64,000 bases of DNA from Anabaena sp. FACHB-1237 (GCF_014696225.1 NZ_JACJPV010000014.1:36222-100221), one strand, 5' to 3'; positions 24,788 through 33,986 are shown, numbered from the stretch's first letter. Notes: generated by a model from the letters alone, not told the origin. Numbers and translations are program-made.

Positions 24788-26500
24788 TTAAACCATACCT
24801 CCAACATCTTCACGCCATAATTGATTCAATCTATTTGCTGGCATAGTTAAATACAAAATATCTCCAGAACTGAGAATAGTTTCTAAAACATCCCAACCCT
24901 GTAAAGTTTCGTGATTTATTTCCACATATAAAGGTACAAAATCACCATACATAGCCACATCTTTCACACAATGACCACAAAAAGGATGTATAGGAGTAAT
25001 CACAGTGGCAAAAGCCACCCACAAAGTATTAGCAATAATACCATTACCAATCACTTTACCACCTAAAGCAGCAGCAGCAAAAGCAGGCGCGGCTAATTCT
25101 GCTGGACTAAAAACAGCTTCAAAATCAAAAATTTGTTGTGCCATACCGGCAAAATCTGGATCTGTATAATTCACTATGACTGGAATATTTGGCCTTAATG
25201 CTTTTGCTTTCAAAGCAACTTCTAAATTAGTCGCATCATTATTACTAACTGCTAACACTGCATTAGCAGTATTAATATTACTAGATAACAGAGTAGTGCG
25301 AAAACTAGCATCAGCAATAACTACAGGAATGCCCATATTTCTTGCAGTATTTACAAATCTATTATTACTATCTGTTTCAATCACTACTACTTCATGGCCA
25401 CTAATATGAAGTTGTTGCACAATCTTAATACCCAAACCACTTAAACCACAAACAATATAATGATTTCTTTGGGGTATTCTCGCTTCATCCCAAAATTGTT
25501 TAAGACGAGTTCCTAACACAAAATCTGTAAACATCGCATACCAAACACCAAATACCACTGCTCCTACTAACATCATTACCACAGTAAATAATTTAATACT
25601 ATCAGGAGCAAATTCTATAACTTTATCATTTCCTCCTGCACCGGTAATCATCCCCACAGCAAAATACAAAGCATCCACAAACGAGATGTTTAATTTAGTA
25701 GTTGCATAGGTAAATGTTGCTAATAATATTATTACCAATAAAGCAATGGCCATCCCTACCACTGATTGCGCGTGTTTTTGAAATTGGCGAATATTTGTAA
25801 TCACCTTCAGGAATTTTCTGACTAGGGATTTACGCGGTTGTTTAATCTGAGGTTGTGTACCGACAATTAAGCGATCGCCAACTTTTAATTCCTGCCCCAA
25901 TAACACACCAGATACTAAATTCATTTTTCCCTTCATTGGTAAATAATAAATTAGCATTCTTGTAGGATCTTCCCACAAATCACTTAATTTTTTACCCTGC
26001 CAAATATGATTTTCATCAATATATTCCTCCTGAATTGGCCAAGTTTGTTGGAGTAATTGAATTTGGCCAATAGCTTTATTTCCTAATGCTGCAAATGTAA
26101 ATACAGGTGCTGCTAAACCTACCACACTCATACTTAAATGATCTGGCAAGGTTTGATCTAAACGTTCACCTAAATTGGTATTATAAAAACGATTAATAAT
26201 TCTAATTTCTGGGTTTAATATTCTCGCTTGCATCATAATTGATAAATTTACCGCATCATCTCCAGTAGTAATTACTAAAGTTTGTGCATCTCTAATTCCT
26301 GCTGTTTCTAAAGTGGAAACTGCGTGTAATTCACCAATAATAATTATGTCTTTTGTTTTTTCACTTCTATTTTCACTTATTTTTTCAATAGCTATAGGTT
26401 TGCGATTAATACCTACCACCTCAGCCCCATGTTGTTTTAATAAGCGAAAAATTTTATATCCAGTACGGCCTAAGCCACAGATAATAATTTTAGGTTTCAT
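24788..26500 (-). CDS. Double-RCK two-TM potassium channel-like protein (TrkA-N domains)
   Basis: 570 residues with the order RCK_N (GLGRTG 9-14), RCK_C-like region (to about 220), TM1 (about 247-268), pore helix and filter loop (273-292), TM2 (303-330), second RCK_N (CGLSGLG 351-357) and C-terminal part. RCK domains bind nucleotides or Ca2+ and gate K+ flux. The filter reads TGAGGND instead of the canonical T-V-G-Y-G-D, so K+ selectivity is doubtful. The N-terminal RCK before the pore is also unusual versus MthK-like channels. It stands alone between two long non-coding gaps. Confidence 0.85.
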   Translation of the reverse strand: MKPKIIICGLGRTGYKIFRLLKQHGAEVVGINRKPIAIEKISENRSEKTKDIIIIGELHAVSTLETAGIRDAQTLVITTGDDAVNLSIMMQARILNPEIRIINRFYNTNLGERLDQTLPDHLSMSVVGLAAPVFTFAALGNKAIGQIQLLQQTWPIQEEYIDENHIWQGKKLSDLWEDPTRMLIYYLPMKGKMNLVSGVLLGQELKVGDRLIVGTQPQIKQPRKSLVRKFLKVITNIRQFQKHAQSVVGMAIALLVIILLATFTYATTKLNISFVDALYFAVGMITGAGGNDKVIEFAPDSIKLFTVVMMLVGAVVFGVWYAMFTDFVLGTRLKQFWDEARIPQRNHYIVCGLSGLGIKIVQQLHISGHEVVVIETDSNNRFVNTARNMGIPVVIADASFRTTLLSSNINTANAVLAVSNNDATNLEVALKAKALRPNIPVIVNYTDPDFAGMAQQIFDFEAVFSPAELAAPAFAAAALGGKVIGNGIIANTLWVAFATVITPIHPFCGHCVKDVAMYGDFVPLYVEINHETLQGWDVLETILSSGDILYLTMPANRLNQLWREDVGGMV

Positions 26501-27316
26501 GAATCAGTAATTAGCTATCAGTAATCATTAGTCAGTAATTAGCGGTTAATCAATATCAAAATATTGATACTGCTTACGGAATTAATTATCATTGTTTAGA
26601 TTCTATTAAGTTGTATTTTTCTTGTCTCTTTCTTGATACTGTTAAATTAATTATTAACTAATAAATGATAAATCAATGATAAATAATCCCTTCATTATTA
26701 GTAATTTGTAATTATCAATTATTTACCAATTACTCATTTCCATTCTCTATTCTTTCTGATTACTACAAATCTTACTGTAGCTGAACACACCATCATCTCT
26801 AAATCCAAAATATTTTAATCTAGCTATTTAATAGCTATACTTCAACTGTCTTATAATTAATTAACCCGTTTTAAATATAAACAACCAATCTTTATCTTAA
26901 TAGTACAAAATTACCAAAAATTGCCTCAATTAATAAGTTATAATTATTAATATTAGTTAATACTTTTAAAATTTCTAACATCTAAAAATTTGTCTTTACA
27001 TTTTTTTAACACTTAATTGAGAATTATTTCTATTTATCAACGATCTTGCAATACTTTCAGCGATTTGGTAGAATTTCTAATGAAGCTCAAAGTGGGGTTT
27101 TATTTGCATTTTTCAAATTGGTAAAATAGATCATTGTTAAACCCTTGATATACAATACTTCCAGAAAACTACATCCAAAAAAAATACAAGACTTAACGAA
27201 ATTTACCGCTATTTATCGCTCTTTTTCAGCCAATTTTGTCAAAGTTCCATAACACACTTTTTAACCCCTTTTTAGGGGAATTGACAAAATAGACAATCTA
27301 TAATAATGGAAATTAC

Positions 27317-27347
27317 GATACCGGAATTCTTCAAGAATTCCGGTATC
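27317..27347. repeat. Family F perfect palindrome, copy 2 (31 bp)
   Basis: GATACCGGAATTCTT, C, then the exact inverse. Compared with the copy at 34010, both arms differ at matching positions (GGAATT versus GGACTT with the partner base changed too), so pairing is conserved. Confidence 0.75.
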
Positions 27348-27391
27348 TGTTTTGGTGCGCTTAAAATGAGCGGGAAAAGTTTTTTCATCCC

Positions 27392-27420
27392 TTGACATTA
27401 TCGAAAAAACCTGTTACACT
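27392..27420 (+). promoter_or_regulatory. Promoter-like sequence without a downstream ORF
   Basis: TTGACA (27392-27397), 17-bp spacer, TACACT (27415-27420). The predicted transcript would run from about 27427 towards the 3' end of the opposite-strand DUF2973 gene, crossing the hairpin at 27479-27498. A small RNA or antisense transcript is possible. Confidence 0.45.
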
Positions 27421-27470
27421 GATTTTGATGAGGAAGAACTATCCACAACGCATAAGCTAGATTAATCGCA

Positions 27471-27498
27471 AAAAATAAAGACGCTCCATAGAACGTCT
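27471..27498 (-). terminator. Rho-independent terminator of the DUF2973 gene
   Basis: On the minus strand AGACGTTC and GAGCGTCT form an 8-bp stem (one G-T) around TATG, followed by TTTATTTTTT. It lies 40 bp after the stop of the DUF2973 gene. Confidence 0.8.
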
Positions 27499-27537
27499 CT
27501 AAATTATTGAAATTTGGTTAGATGTTGAATAGACAAA

Positions 27538-27864
27538 TTAAGCATCTTCAGAGCGTTCAATTTTTTGTCCAGGGGAAGACTCATAAAGAGCATCTAACTG
27601 TTGTCTAGCATCATCAACATTAATAGAACGCATAACCAACAAAGGTTCTTTAATCACATTACCCGCATTATCTAACAATTCAGGATGAGGTACTGATTGT
27701 CGTTTTGCGGGATAATAACCAAAACTACCTTTATTTCCTAGTCCTGACTGTACTGGGTAATTGCGTTCTCTGTCAAAACTAAACATAATCAAATTACGAA
27801 TTAAATTACCCACAGCAATAAACGCAAGGATGGTGAAAGCTAAAATATAGACTAGGTGTAACAT
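27538..27864 (-). CDS. DUF2973 family protein
   Basis: A 108-residue cyanobacterial protein with one N-terminal TM helix (about 4-25) then a soluble tail (YPVQSGLGNKGSFGYYPAKR, PHPELLDNAGNVIKEPLLVM) that matches DUF2973. Function unknown; membrane-anchored. It follows the DUF2605 gene on the same strand after about 207 bp, a pairing often seen in cyanobacteria, and ends at a clear terminator. Confidence 0.8.
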   Translation of the reverse strand: MLHLVYILAFTILAFIAVGNLIRNLIMFSFDRERNYPVQSGLGNKGSFGYYPAKRQSVPHPELLDNAGNVIKEPLLVMRSINVDDARQQLDALYESSPGQKIERSEDA

Positions 27865-28071
27865 TGACTATTCCTCCAAAGTCGCAGTAGTTAAAGTTAA
27901 AATTTTTTCTCGTACGCCGGAAATTACTTAAAACAAAATGTCAAATCAATCACTTATTATGATTTTTGGTACAGGTCTTGATTCAGACAAAAGTAACATA
28001 AAAATTATGAGCCATTTATGAAAATAATATTAAGAATATTCAATTATCTTCATAATTTAGGCAATATTTTC

Positions 28072-28389
28072 TTAAATTTCCTTTGACTGACGTAACTGCA
28101 TACTGACTTGCCAACACTGCCTAACAAGTTGATGCCAAGGTATGAAAATTGCCATATCAATTCCCACTTGGTGGCCAGTTGCTGAAAATAGCATCTTGAC
28201 TGTGTTGAGTTCAGATTGTGCTTGTTTAACTTGGTTGAGTAAATTTGATTGCTCATCTTCACTCATAAATGAGATTCTCTCATTTTCCAATAAAATAAGC
28301 GATCGCTCAAACCAATATTGAAAATCGTCCAAAAGTGGTTCTAATACGGACTTGAGTAATTCAGGACTGGGTAAGTAGGAGTCTCCCAT
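28072..28389 (-). CDS. DUF2605 family protein
   Basis: 105 residues from the chosen ATG (28389), soluble and mostly helical, with the family signature LPSPELLKSVLEPLLDDFQYWFERS and a C-terminal WHQLVRQCW helix (both stated in part: LLDDFQYWFERS, WHQLVRQCW). Function unknown. The frame is open to 28452; ATGs at 28404 and 28398 are alternatives, with AGGAAG about 12 bases before 28404. It is upstream of the DUF2973 gene on the same strand. Confidence 0.75.
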   Translation of the reverse strand: MGDSYLPSPELLKSVLEPLLDDFQYWFERSLILLENERISFMSEDEQSNLLNQVKQAQSELNTVKMLFSATGHQVGIDMAIFIPWHQLVRQCWQVSMQLRQSKEI

Positions 28390-28889
28390 ATATATCATCA
28401 GCATATTTCTAAATATCTTCCTAATATTAACGTTATTTACGATTCTTAACAATGATCTAATTTTTCAGGAATAGGAAGGATATGTGGATATCAGATTTAA
28501 AGCATAAAATCTGTATTGTGATATACGGAACATTATAATCTTTTTTGAAAAATCCACCTATATCTAAAGACAAGAAAGTTTTTATCAAAATAAAATCTTA
28601 TGATTCAGATACAAGCAATATTTTATATTATTCAATACAACATTTAATTGTTTAAGTATATTGTTTTGTATCCATGACAAAACTATTGTATTGCTTGTAT
28701 TGATGGAAAATATTAATGTTTATGCAGTAGGTAAAGATTTTTTGCAAAGAGAAAAAGTTGTGATTTTAGTACAGTAAATGATAGAGAGTAATATTTTTAT
28801 AAGATGAATTATGAGATAATGATCAGAGAATAGCAAGGGAAGAGATGGGAAATCGATCCGATAATGAAAATTACCTATAATGTAATATT
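28390..28889. other. Divergent promoter region upstream of the nif-associated triad
   Basis: 500 bp, AT-rich, no ORF. It should hold the promoter of the three genes that begin at 28890 and of the DUF2605 gene. No clear NtcA box or sigma-70 consensus was recognised by eye. Confidence 0.4.
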
Positions 28890-29396
28890 ATGCTAGAAAA
28901 TACTCAAAATAAATTTTCCTGGTTTGATGTAAGTGATGATGTCAAAGAATTATTAATCTTAGCAACTCAAACATGGGAAAATACCCAAGAATCAGAAAAA
29001 TATATGTTAGCAGCTTTAGCTAAAACGCGAGAAAATACAGATGTTCTAGTAGCAGCTTACAGATATTTTTATTACAAAAATAATTATCATCTTGCACTGA
29101 TAACAGCAGAAAAGATAATTGCTAAAATTAGAGAGTTGGAAAATCTTCCAGATAATTGGGAAGCAATTAAACCTATTTTGATGCAATATCATCAAAACCC
29201 AAATATTAGGTTATATCTTAATGCTTATACTGCTTATGGTTTAGTTTTAGCTAAGTTAGGAAATATGGAAAAAGCGCAGGAAATTAGCAACCAAATTATG
29301 AGTATCACAATTCCCGATACTAATGATAAAAATGATTTTGGTGCTGGTATTCTTTTGCAAATTTTAACCCGTACTCCTGAAGATGATAATGATTAA
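28890..29396 (+). CDS. Conserved helical (TPR-like) protein of a nif-associated cluster
   Basis: 168 residues, no signal peptide or TM. Nearly all helical with alternating hydrophobics; helices such as KYMLAALAKTRENTDVLVAA and AYTAYGLVLAKLGNMEKAQE resemble TPR pairs. Molecular function unknown. It is followed by a cupin gene after 12 bp and an ArsC-like nitrogenase-associated gene 131 bp further on. The third gene gives the nif connection; the role of this protein is inferred only from context (possibly a scaffold). Confidence 0.65.
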   Translation: MLENTQNKFSWFDVSDDVKELLILATQTWENTQESEKYMLAALAKTRENTDVLVAAYRYFYYKNNYHLALITAEKIIAKIRELENLPDNWEAIKPILMQYHQNPNIRLYLNAYTAYGLVLAKLGNMEKAQEISNQIMSITIPDTNDKNDFGAGILLQILTRTPEDDND

Positions 29397-29408
29397 CTAT
29401 TAATAACT

Positions 29409-30020
29409 ATGGATGGTAAAGATTATATACTACATAAAGATGGTAATTATCAATGTTGTCCATCTCCAAGAATATGGAATTTATTACATGATAATTATCG
29501 TTTTTATCGCTTTTTAACTGATGTGGAAGATGTGTTAAATGCTGTAGATGACGAGTTGATATTTTTACCAAAAATCCAAAATTTGGTAAGGAAATTAATT
29601 CTGAATTGTTATTGGATACAAACGCAGTTTGTAGAACATGATATAACAACAGAAAACTCTGTATTATTGTTATATGATGAGTTAGGTTTTCCTTTAACTG
29701 TACAAACTGTTATTTTTGCACCTGGAAGTAAGTCTAATATTCACACTCATGGAACATGGGGAATGGTGGCTGTATTAAAAGGTGAGGAAAAACATACATT
29801 TTGGCGCAAAAATTCCACATCAGAATTTGCTGATAAAATTGAATATACAGATGAAGTAATTCTGCAAAAAGGTGATATTATTAGTTTAAGATCCGATTCT
29901 ATTCATAGTGTTGAAGTGGTAGGTAATACTCCCACATTAACATTTAATCTCTATGGAGAAACAGATCCGAAAAAACGATGGGAATTTGATATACAAAATC
30001 ACACTTCTAGGAATTTTTAA
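29409..30020 (+). CDS. Cupin-fold, cysteine dioxygenase-like protein
   Basis: 203 residues with a cupin core: FAPGSKSNIHTHGTWGMV gives the HxH metal pair, and GEEKHTFW and the late SIHSVEVVG strand supply the Glu and third His. This resembles cysteine dioxygenase-type cupins, mononuclear Fe enzymes that oxidise thiols. Substrate unproven. It begins 12 bp after the helical protein gene, so translational coupling is likely, and precedes an ArsC-like nitrogenase-associated gene. In that setting a role in sulfur handling for Fe-S or nitrogenase cofactor supply is a reasonable guess. Confidence 0.75.
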   Translation: MDGKDYILHKDGNYQCCPSPRIWNLLHDNYRFYRFLTDVEDVLNAVDDELIFLPKIQNLVRKLILNCYWIQTQFVEHDITTENSVLLLYDELGFPLTVQTVIFAPGSKSNIHTHGTWGMVAVLKGEEKHTFWRKNSTSEFADKIEYTDEVILQKGDIISLRSDSIHSVEVVGNTPTLTFNLYGETDPKKRWEFDIQNHTSRNF

Positions 30021-30151
30021 AGTAAACTCTATGTCTTGAGTTCGGAGTGCGAAGTAAAAATTATGACTACTGACTCCCTGTAAGGGTTTAGCATTGCTCA
30101 ACCCCTACTGATGACTGATTACTGATAACTTAATTATGAGGAGAAATAACA

Positions 30152-30622
30152 ATGGCTAGAGTAATTTTCTATGAAAAACCAGGTTGTAAAAATAATACCA
30201 GACAAAAGGTTTTATTAACAGCCGCAGGTCATGAAGTGATTGCTTATAGTTTGTTAACTGAACCTTGGACTGTGGAAAGATTGCGCTCTTTTTTTGGCGA
30301 TCGCCCTGTGATAGAATGGTTTAATAAAGCTGCACCTAGAGTCAAATCTGGTGAAGTCAATCCTGAAAGCATTGATGCTAATACGGCGTTAATGATGATG
30401 CTTAAAGATCCTTTACTTATTCGTCGTCCTTTATTAGAAATAGGTGATAAAAGAGAAGTGGGTTTTGATGTGGAAAAAATAGATGCCTGGATAGGGTTAA
30501 AGGCCGTTGATGAGTCTTTTGAGGAAATGAGTCAAAATCTTATGAAACAAGACCTTCAAGGCTGTGCTAATGGTCATAAACATGATCATCATCATAGTGA
30601 TGGTACTTGTAAACATCAATAG
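30152..30622 (+). CDS. ArsC/Spx-family nitrogenase-associated protein with His-rich tail
   Basis: 156 residues. The N-terminal thioredoxin-like ArsC fold has a single active-site Cys (GCKNNTRQ, Cys12) and the LLIRRPLLEIG segment typical of ArsC proteins. The set matches the nitrogenase-associated ArsC-like family (NifO-like) seen in diazotrophs. The C-terminal 19 residues hold six His and two Cys, suggesting metal binding. A GAGGAG ribosome-binding site lies 9 bases upstream. It is third in the cluster with the helical protein and the cupin. Arsenate reduction is not implied. Its biochemical role is unknown. Confidence 0.8.
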   Translation: MARVIFYEKPGCKNNTRQKVLLTAAGHEVIAYSLLTEPWTVERLRSFFGDRPVIEWFNKAAPRVKSGEVNPESIDANTALMMMLKDPLLIRRPLLEIGDKREVGFDVEKIDAWIGLKAVDESFEEMSQNLMKQDLQGCANGHKHDHHHSDGTCKHQ

Positions 30623-30766
30623 AATTGGGAGTCAGGAGTCGGGTACAGAGTGCAAATTCTTTATTGTTTGTTCTTTGTTCTGACTCTTGAATCTCCTGAC
30701 TCCTTCCAAATTGTGCTATAATAAATAATTTTAAGTAAAATAAAAGTGTAATTGTAAAAATAATCT

Positions 30767-31174
30767 ATGACATTAACAAAGGGTACATTGAATACCGTAA
30801 AAACTGATCCGATAAAATCAACGGAGGAATTAGCCTTTACCATAGCAGAGGCGGCATCTGACCGCAAGGCTGGGGAAATTTTATTGTTAAAAGTAGCAGA
30901 GGTATCTTACCTTTCAGATTACTTTGTGATGATGACAGGTTATTCTAAAGTACAGGTAAGAGCGATCGCTGATGCTATCGAAACAGAAGTAGAAGAAAAA
31001 TGGCACAGAAAGCCTTTGCGGACTGAAGGGAAAGTAGAAGGAACATGGGTTTTACAAGATTATGGTGATGTAATAGTACATATTATGATGCCTAAAGAAA
31101 GGGAATTTTACAACTTAGAAGCGTTTTGGGGTCACGCAGAACGCATTTTATTACCCAATAGCGATGATAGGTAA
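30767..31174 (+). CDS. rsfS: Ribosome silencing factor RsfS (Iojap family)
   Basis: 135 residues matching the RsfS/Iojap/YbeB family: AFTIAEAASDRKAGEILLL, LSDYFVMMTG, and the C-terminal WVLQDYGDVIVHIM and REFYNLEAFWG. It binds ribosomal protein uL14 and blocks subunit joining under low nutrients. It is followed after 8 bp by a CGLD27 gene and then an asparaginase gene, an arrangement common in cyanobacteria; probably co-transcribed. Confidence 0.93.
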   Translation: MTLTKGTLNTVKTDPIKSTEELAFTIAEAASDRKAGEILLLKVAEVSYLSDYFVMMTGYSKVQVRAIADAIETEVEEKWHRKPLRTEGKVEGTWVLQDYGDVIVHIMMPKEREFYNLEAFWGHAERILLPNSDDR

Positions 31175-31182
31175 AACCCAAT

Positions 31183-31683
31183 ATGATGCGATCATCTGTT
31201 GATAATTGCCCAGTGCCCACAGAACAACAACCACTCAATGAGTATGAAGAACTCAAAAATGCCTGGTTATTTAAAGATACAACTCTCAAGCTACCCGATT
31301 ATACCCAGAAAATTCTCTGGATCTGGGTTTGGTCATGGCTAGTAGCAGGACCTGTGGCAGCAGCAAGTTTTCCGCCCCAAAAACAACTATGGGAATTTAT
31401 CATTTGTACATCAGCTTCGGCTACTGTTCCTCTAGTATTGATTTTAGTGAGATTGTATTTAGGCTGGCATTATATCCGCGATCGCCTATACAATGAAAGA
31501 GTATTTTATGAAGAGTCTGGATGGTATGATGGTCAAACTTGGACTAAACCACCAGAAGTATTAATGCGCGATCGACTGATCGTCAGCTATAACATTAAAC
31601 CCATCCTACAACGCCTGCAATTTACCTTTGCCGTCCTTATTGTTATGTATCTTATTGGTACAATAACCTGGCATTTGTTATAA
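31183..31683 (+). CDS. CGLD27 family protein (DUF1230)
   Basis: 166 residues with two predicted TM regions (about 45-63, 68-90) and a third at the C-terminus (about 147-165). The motif NERVFYEESGWYDGQTWTKP is the family signature (CGLD27, conserved in the green lineage and diatoms). Likely thylakoid or plasma membrane. Function not settled; plant relatives are linked to iron-limitation responses (from memory). It begins 8 bp after rsfS. Confidence 0.85.
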   Translation: MMRSSVDNCPVPTEQQPLNEYEELKNAWLFKDTTLKLPDYTQKILWIWVWSWLVAGPVAAASFPPQKQLWEFIICTSASATVPLVLILVRLYLGWHYIRDRLYNERVFYEESGWYDGQTWTKPPEVLMRDRLIVSYNIKPILQRLQFTFAVLIVMYLIGTITWHLL

Positions 31684-31753
31684 AATAAATAGTCATCAGT
31701 AGTAAAAAAATTGATTACTAACCACTGAAAACTCACAAAGTAGATATAAACCC

Positions 31754-32707
31754 ATGACAATGGGAAAAAGAACACAAGCCCAAACACTGGAAGTCCGGTT
31801 GCTGCGGGAAGGAATTATTGAATCTCGGCATATAGTCCAAGCCGTTGTTAGCGACGAAAGAGGACGAGTGCTTTCTGTAGCAGGTAACGCCGAAACTGCT
31901 ACATTTATTCGTTCTGCCTTAAAACCATTTCAAGCCCTAGCTGTCACAACAACAGGTACCCTAGAACGCTTTGATTTAACAGATAAGGATCTGGCAATTA
32001 TCACCAGTTCCCATCAGGGACGCATAGAACAAGTAAGACAGGTATTTAACATTCTTTGGCGGGCTGATCTTGACCCTTCTGCTCTCCATTGTCCCATACC
32101 TCAAGGAAAAAGCAGTACCTTAGAATACAATTGTTCTGGAAAACACGCCGGAATGTTAGCAGTATGCCAACAAAGACATTGGCCTATCCACGACTATTTA
32201 GATCGGAAACATCCAGTACAACAATTAATTTTAACTAAAATTGCCGAATTACTGCGAATGCCTGCCGTAGAATTTATCAGTGCCCATGATGACTGTGGTG
32301 CACCTACCTATTTACTACAATTAGGACATATAGCGTCTTTGTATGCTATTTTAGCATCTAGTAGTAATTTGGATATGGAACGAATCGTCAGAGCCATGAA
32401 CCATCATCCCCAGATGGTAGCTGGTATTGGTGCATTTGACACGGAATTAATGCAGCTAGTTCCTAATCAATTGGTTAGTAAATCTGGCGCAGAGGGAGTA
32501 CAATGTATAGGACGATTAGGCGAAGGTATGGGATTAGCAATTAAAGCTATAGATGGTAGTAGTAGAGCCAAATATGCTGTAGCGATTCATTTATTGCAAC
32601 AAATGGGTTGGATCAGTCCAAGCATAGCCGAAAATCTAGGCGAGAAATTTATGAACCTGGGGAAATACAAGCGTTTGGAAATAATTGGAGAATTATCATT
32701 TTTATAG
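31754..32707 (+). CDS. Asparaginase II family protein
   Basis: 317 residues of the Asparaginase_II family (PF06089, Rhizobium AnsA-like): VEVRLLREGIIESRHIVQAV-type N-terminus (RLLREGIIESRH seen), SSHQGRIEQV, CSGKHAGMLA, and AHDDCGAPTY, with conserved Ser, Lys and Cys residues. It hydrolyses L-asparagine to aspartate and ammonia in the cytosol. It follows CGLD27 by 70 bp in the same direction. It is unrelated to the plant-type (isoaspartyl) asparaginases. Confidence 0.88.
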   Translation: MTMGKRTQAQTLEVRLLREGIIESRHIVQAVVSDERGRVLSVAGNAETATFIRSALKPFQALAVTTTGTLERFDLTDKDLAIITSSHQGRIEQVRQVFNILWRADLDPSALHCPIPQGKSSTLEYNCSGKHAGMLAVCQQRHWPIHDYLDRKHPVQQLILTKIAELLRMPAVEFISAHDDCGAPTYLLQLGHIASLYAILASSSNLDMERIVRAMNHHPQMVAGIGAFDTELMQLVPNQLVSKSGAEGVQCIGRLGEGMGLAIKAIDGSSRAKYAVAIHLLQQMGWISPSIAENLGEKFMNLGKYKRLEIIGELSFL

Positions 32708-32759
32708 TTGACAAACTCTTGACCTTGAGTTATATTAGAAGAGTAGAGGACAAGAGCGA

Positions 32760-32836
<77 letters not shown>

Positions 32837-32860
32837 AATAACAAGCTATGCTTGTGTTAA

Positions 32861-32897
32861 TAAAACCCTTTAGTACAGCGTACTAAGGGGTTTTATT
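32861..32897 (+). terminator. Strong intrinsic terminator after tRNA-fMet
   Basis: TAAAACCCTTTAGTA and TACTAAGGGGTTTTA form a 15-bp stem (one wobble) with a CAGCG loop; the 3' arm ends in TTTTATTGCTT. It lies 24 bp after the tRNA. Confidence 0.85.
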
Positions 32898-33030
32898 GCT
32901 TGTAGGGTCGAATGGTTGTTCGCCCAGGAGTGAGAATAAAGAATTTTCTCCTCCGTACTCCCTAACTGGTGGTAATTCATCTACAAGGGTTTTAAACAAC
33001 CCACATTTAATTTTCACTCCTATGTCTAAT

Positions 33031-33138
33031 TACAGCAGTTTCCGTTATTATGAGGTACAGATGTTAATGATAAACCCCTTGTAACACAGGCATCTTGCCG
33101 TGTTCATAGTGTACCTCATGTAGATAGAATGTGCTGTA
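33031..33138. repeat. MITE-like family A, copy 4 (108 bp)
   Basis: Full-length: begins TACAGCAGTTTCCGTTATTA and ends TGTGCTGTA. It is located 14 bp after the 3' end of the CAP-domain gene. Confidence 0.85.
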
Positions 33139-33152
33139 TCAATTGTCAATTA

Positions 33153-33857
33153 TTAATTACCTACTTTTTCAGTATAACCTCCAGCATAGGTAATCACACA
33201 AATAGTTCTATAGACCTTATGAGTACCATAAGCAACACCAGAGACTTTAAACTTAGGGTTAAAGATATTCTTACGATGTCCTCTATCCGGTACACCATCA
33301 TCAATGACCAATTGCATGATAATCTCTTGGGCAGTATTCGGACCATAACTAATATTTTCACCTGCGGTAACTTGCCATTTGCCATAACGATTCATGCGGA
33401 CAAAAGGAGTGCTACCATCACTACCATTATGTCCAGTTGTACCTTTTGGACCTTGATCCGTAATGTGATCTCTTGCAGCTAAAGACATTCCTTTTGATGG
33501 TGTTAATGCGCCACTTGGACGCACAGATTTTAAAAAAGTGATCGCCTCATTTACTGGTTTAACACCTTCTTGAGTTAGCAGATAGGTATTACTATTAATT
33601 TTGACCCGTTTACCTTGAAATCTGTTTTTATAGTTTTCCAATATGGGAATATACGACTTAGGGTTAGTTCTAATTTTATTAGTTTCTGCAATAACTTGCG
33701 CTTCTAAACTAGACAAATAGGGAGTTTGTGATAACAGAGTAGGATTTTGAGTAGCTAGTTTTGCTTCCACCATTGAGTTTTTAGACACTACTAAGGATGG
33801 ATATAGGCCAAATAGTAAAGTTATGGGTAACAATACTGACAATTTGAAATAACGCAT
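33153..33857 (-). CDS. CAP (SCP/PR-1) domain secreted protein
   Basis: About 234 residues. The N-terminus is a signal peptide ([20 protein letters not shown]). The CAP domain carries [34 protein letters not shown] [10 protein letters not shown], and [13 protein letters not shown] with the expected His and Glu residues. Secreted CAP proteins have lipid- or metal-binding roles; specific function unknown. The frame opens at 33869, but GAGG (inside those first codons) sits six bases before the ATG at 33857, which is therefore preferred. Downstream lies a family A repeat, upstream family G and F repeats. Confidence 0.85.
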   Translation of the reverse strand: MRYFKLSVLLPITLLFGLYPSLVVSKNSMVEAKLATQNPTLLSQTPYLSSLEAQVIAETNKIRTNPKSYIPILENYKNRFQGKRVKINSNTYLLTQEGVKPVNEAITFLKSVRPSGALTPSKGMSLAARDHITDQGPKGTTGHNGSDGSTPFVRMNRYGKWQVTAGENISYGPNTAQEIIMQLVIDDGVPDRGHRKNIFNPKFKVSGVAYGTHKVYRTICVITYAGGYTEKVGN

Positions 33858-33894
33858 TAACCACCTCATCTGTAAGTAAATTTCTGTATTTTAA

Positions 33895-33986
33895 TAGACA
33901 TCTGGTGAAAATTAAATATGCATTTTCTATAACCTTTGTAGAGATGTTACATGGAACGTCTCTACATTCTTTTTTGGAGATGTCTA
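33895..33986. repeat. MITE-like family G, copy 2
   Basis: Starts TAGACATCTGGTGAAAATTA like the copy at 112 and ends GAGATGTCTA. Located just upstream of the CAP gene; in both copies the element sits 22-40 bp upstream of a gene start. Confidence 0.65.

Larger units (their letters stand above)
26501..27537. other. Long AT-rich non-coding gap
   Basis: 1,037 bp with no credible ORF. It contains a perfect family F palindrome (27317-27347), a plus-strand promoter-like sequence (27392-27420) and the terminator of the DUF2973 gene (27471-27498). The left part should contain the promoter of the RCK channel gene. Confidence 0.5.

Noticed and set aside
26501..27537. Small RNA genes such as rnpB, tmRNA or 6S RNA
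   Set aside because: None of the characteristic sequences was seen here or elsewhere in the window.
30152..30622. Arsenate reductase
   Set aside because: The active-site surroundings and C-terminal tail match the nitrogenase-associated branch, and no ars genes are nearby.
32898..33030. Gene between tRNA-fMet and the CAP gene
   Set aside because: The 62-codon ORF at 32896 overlaps repeat sequence and has no RBS or homology features.
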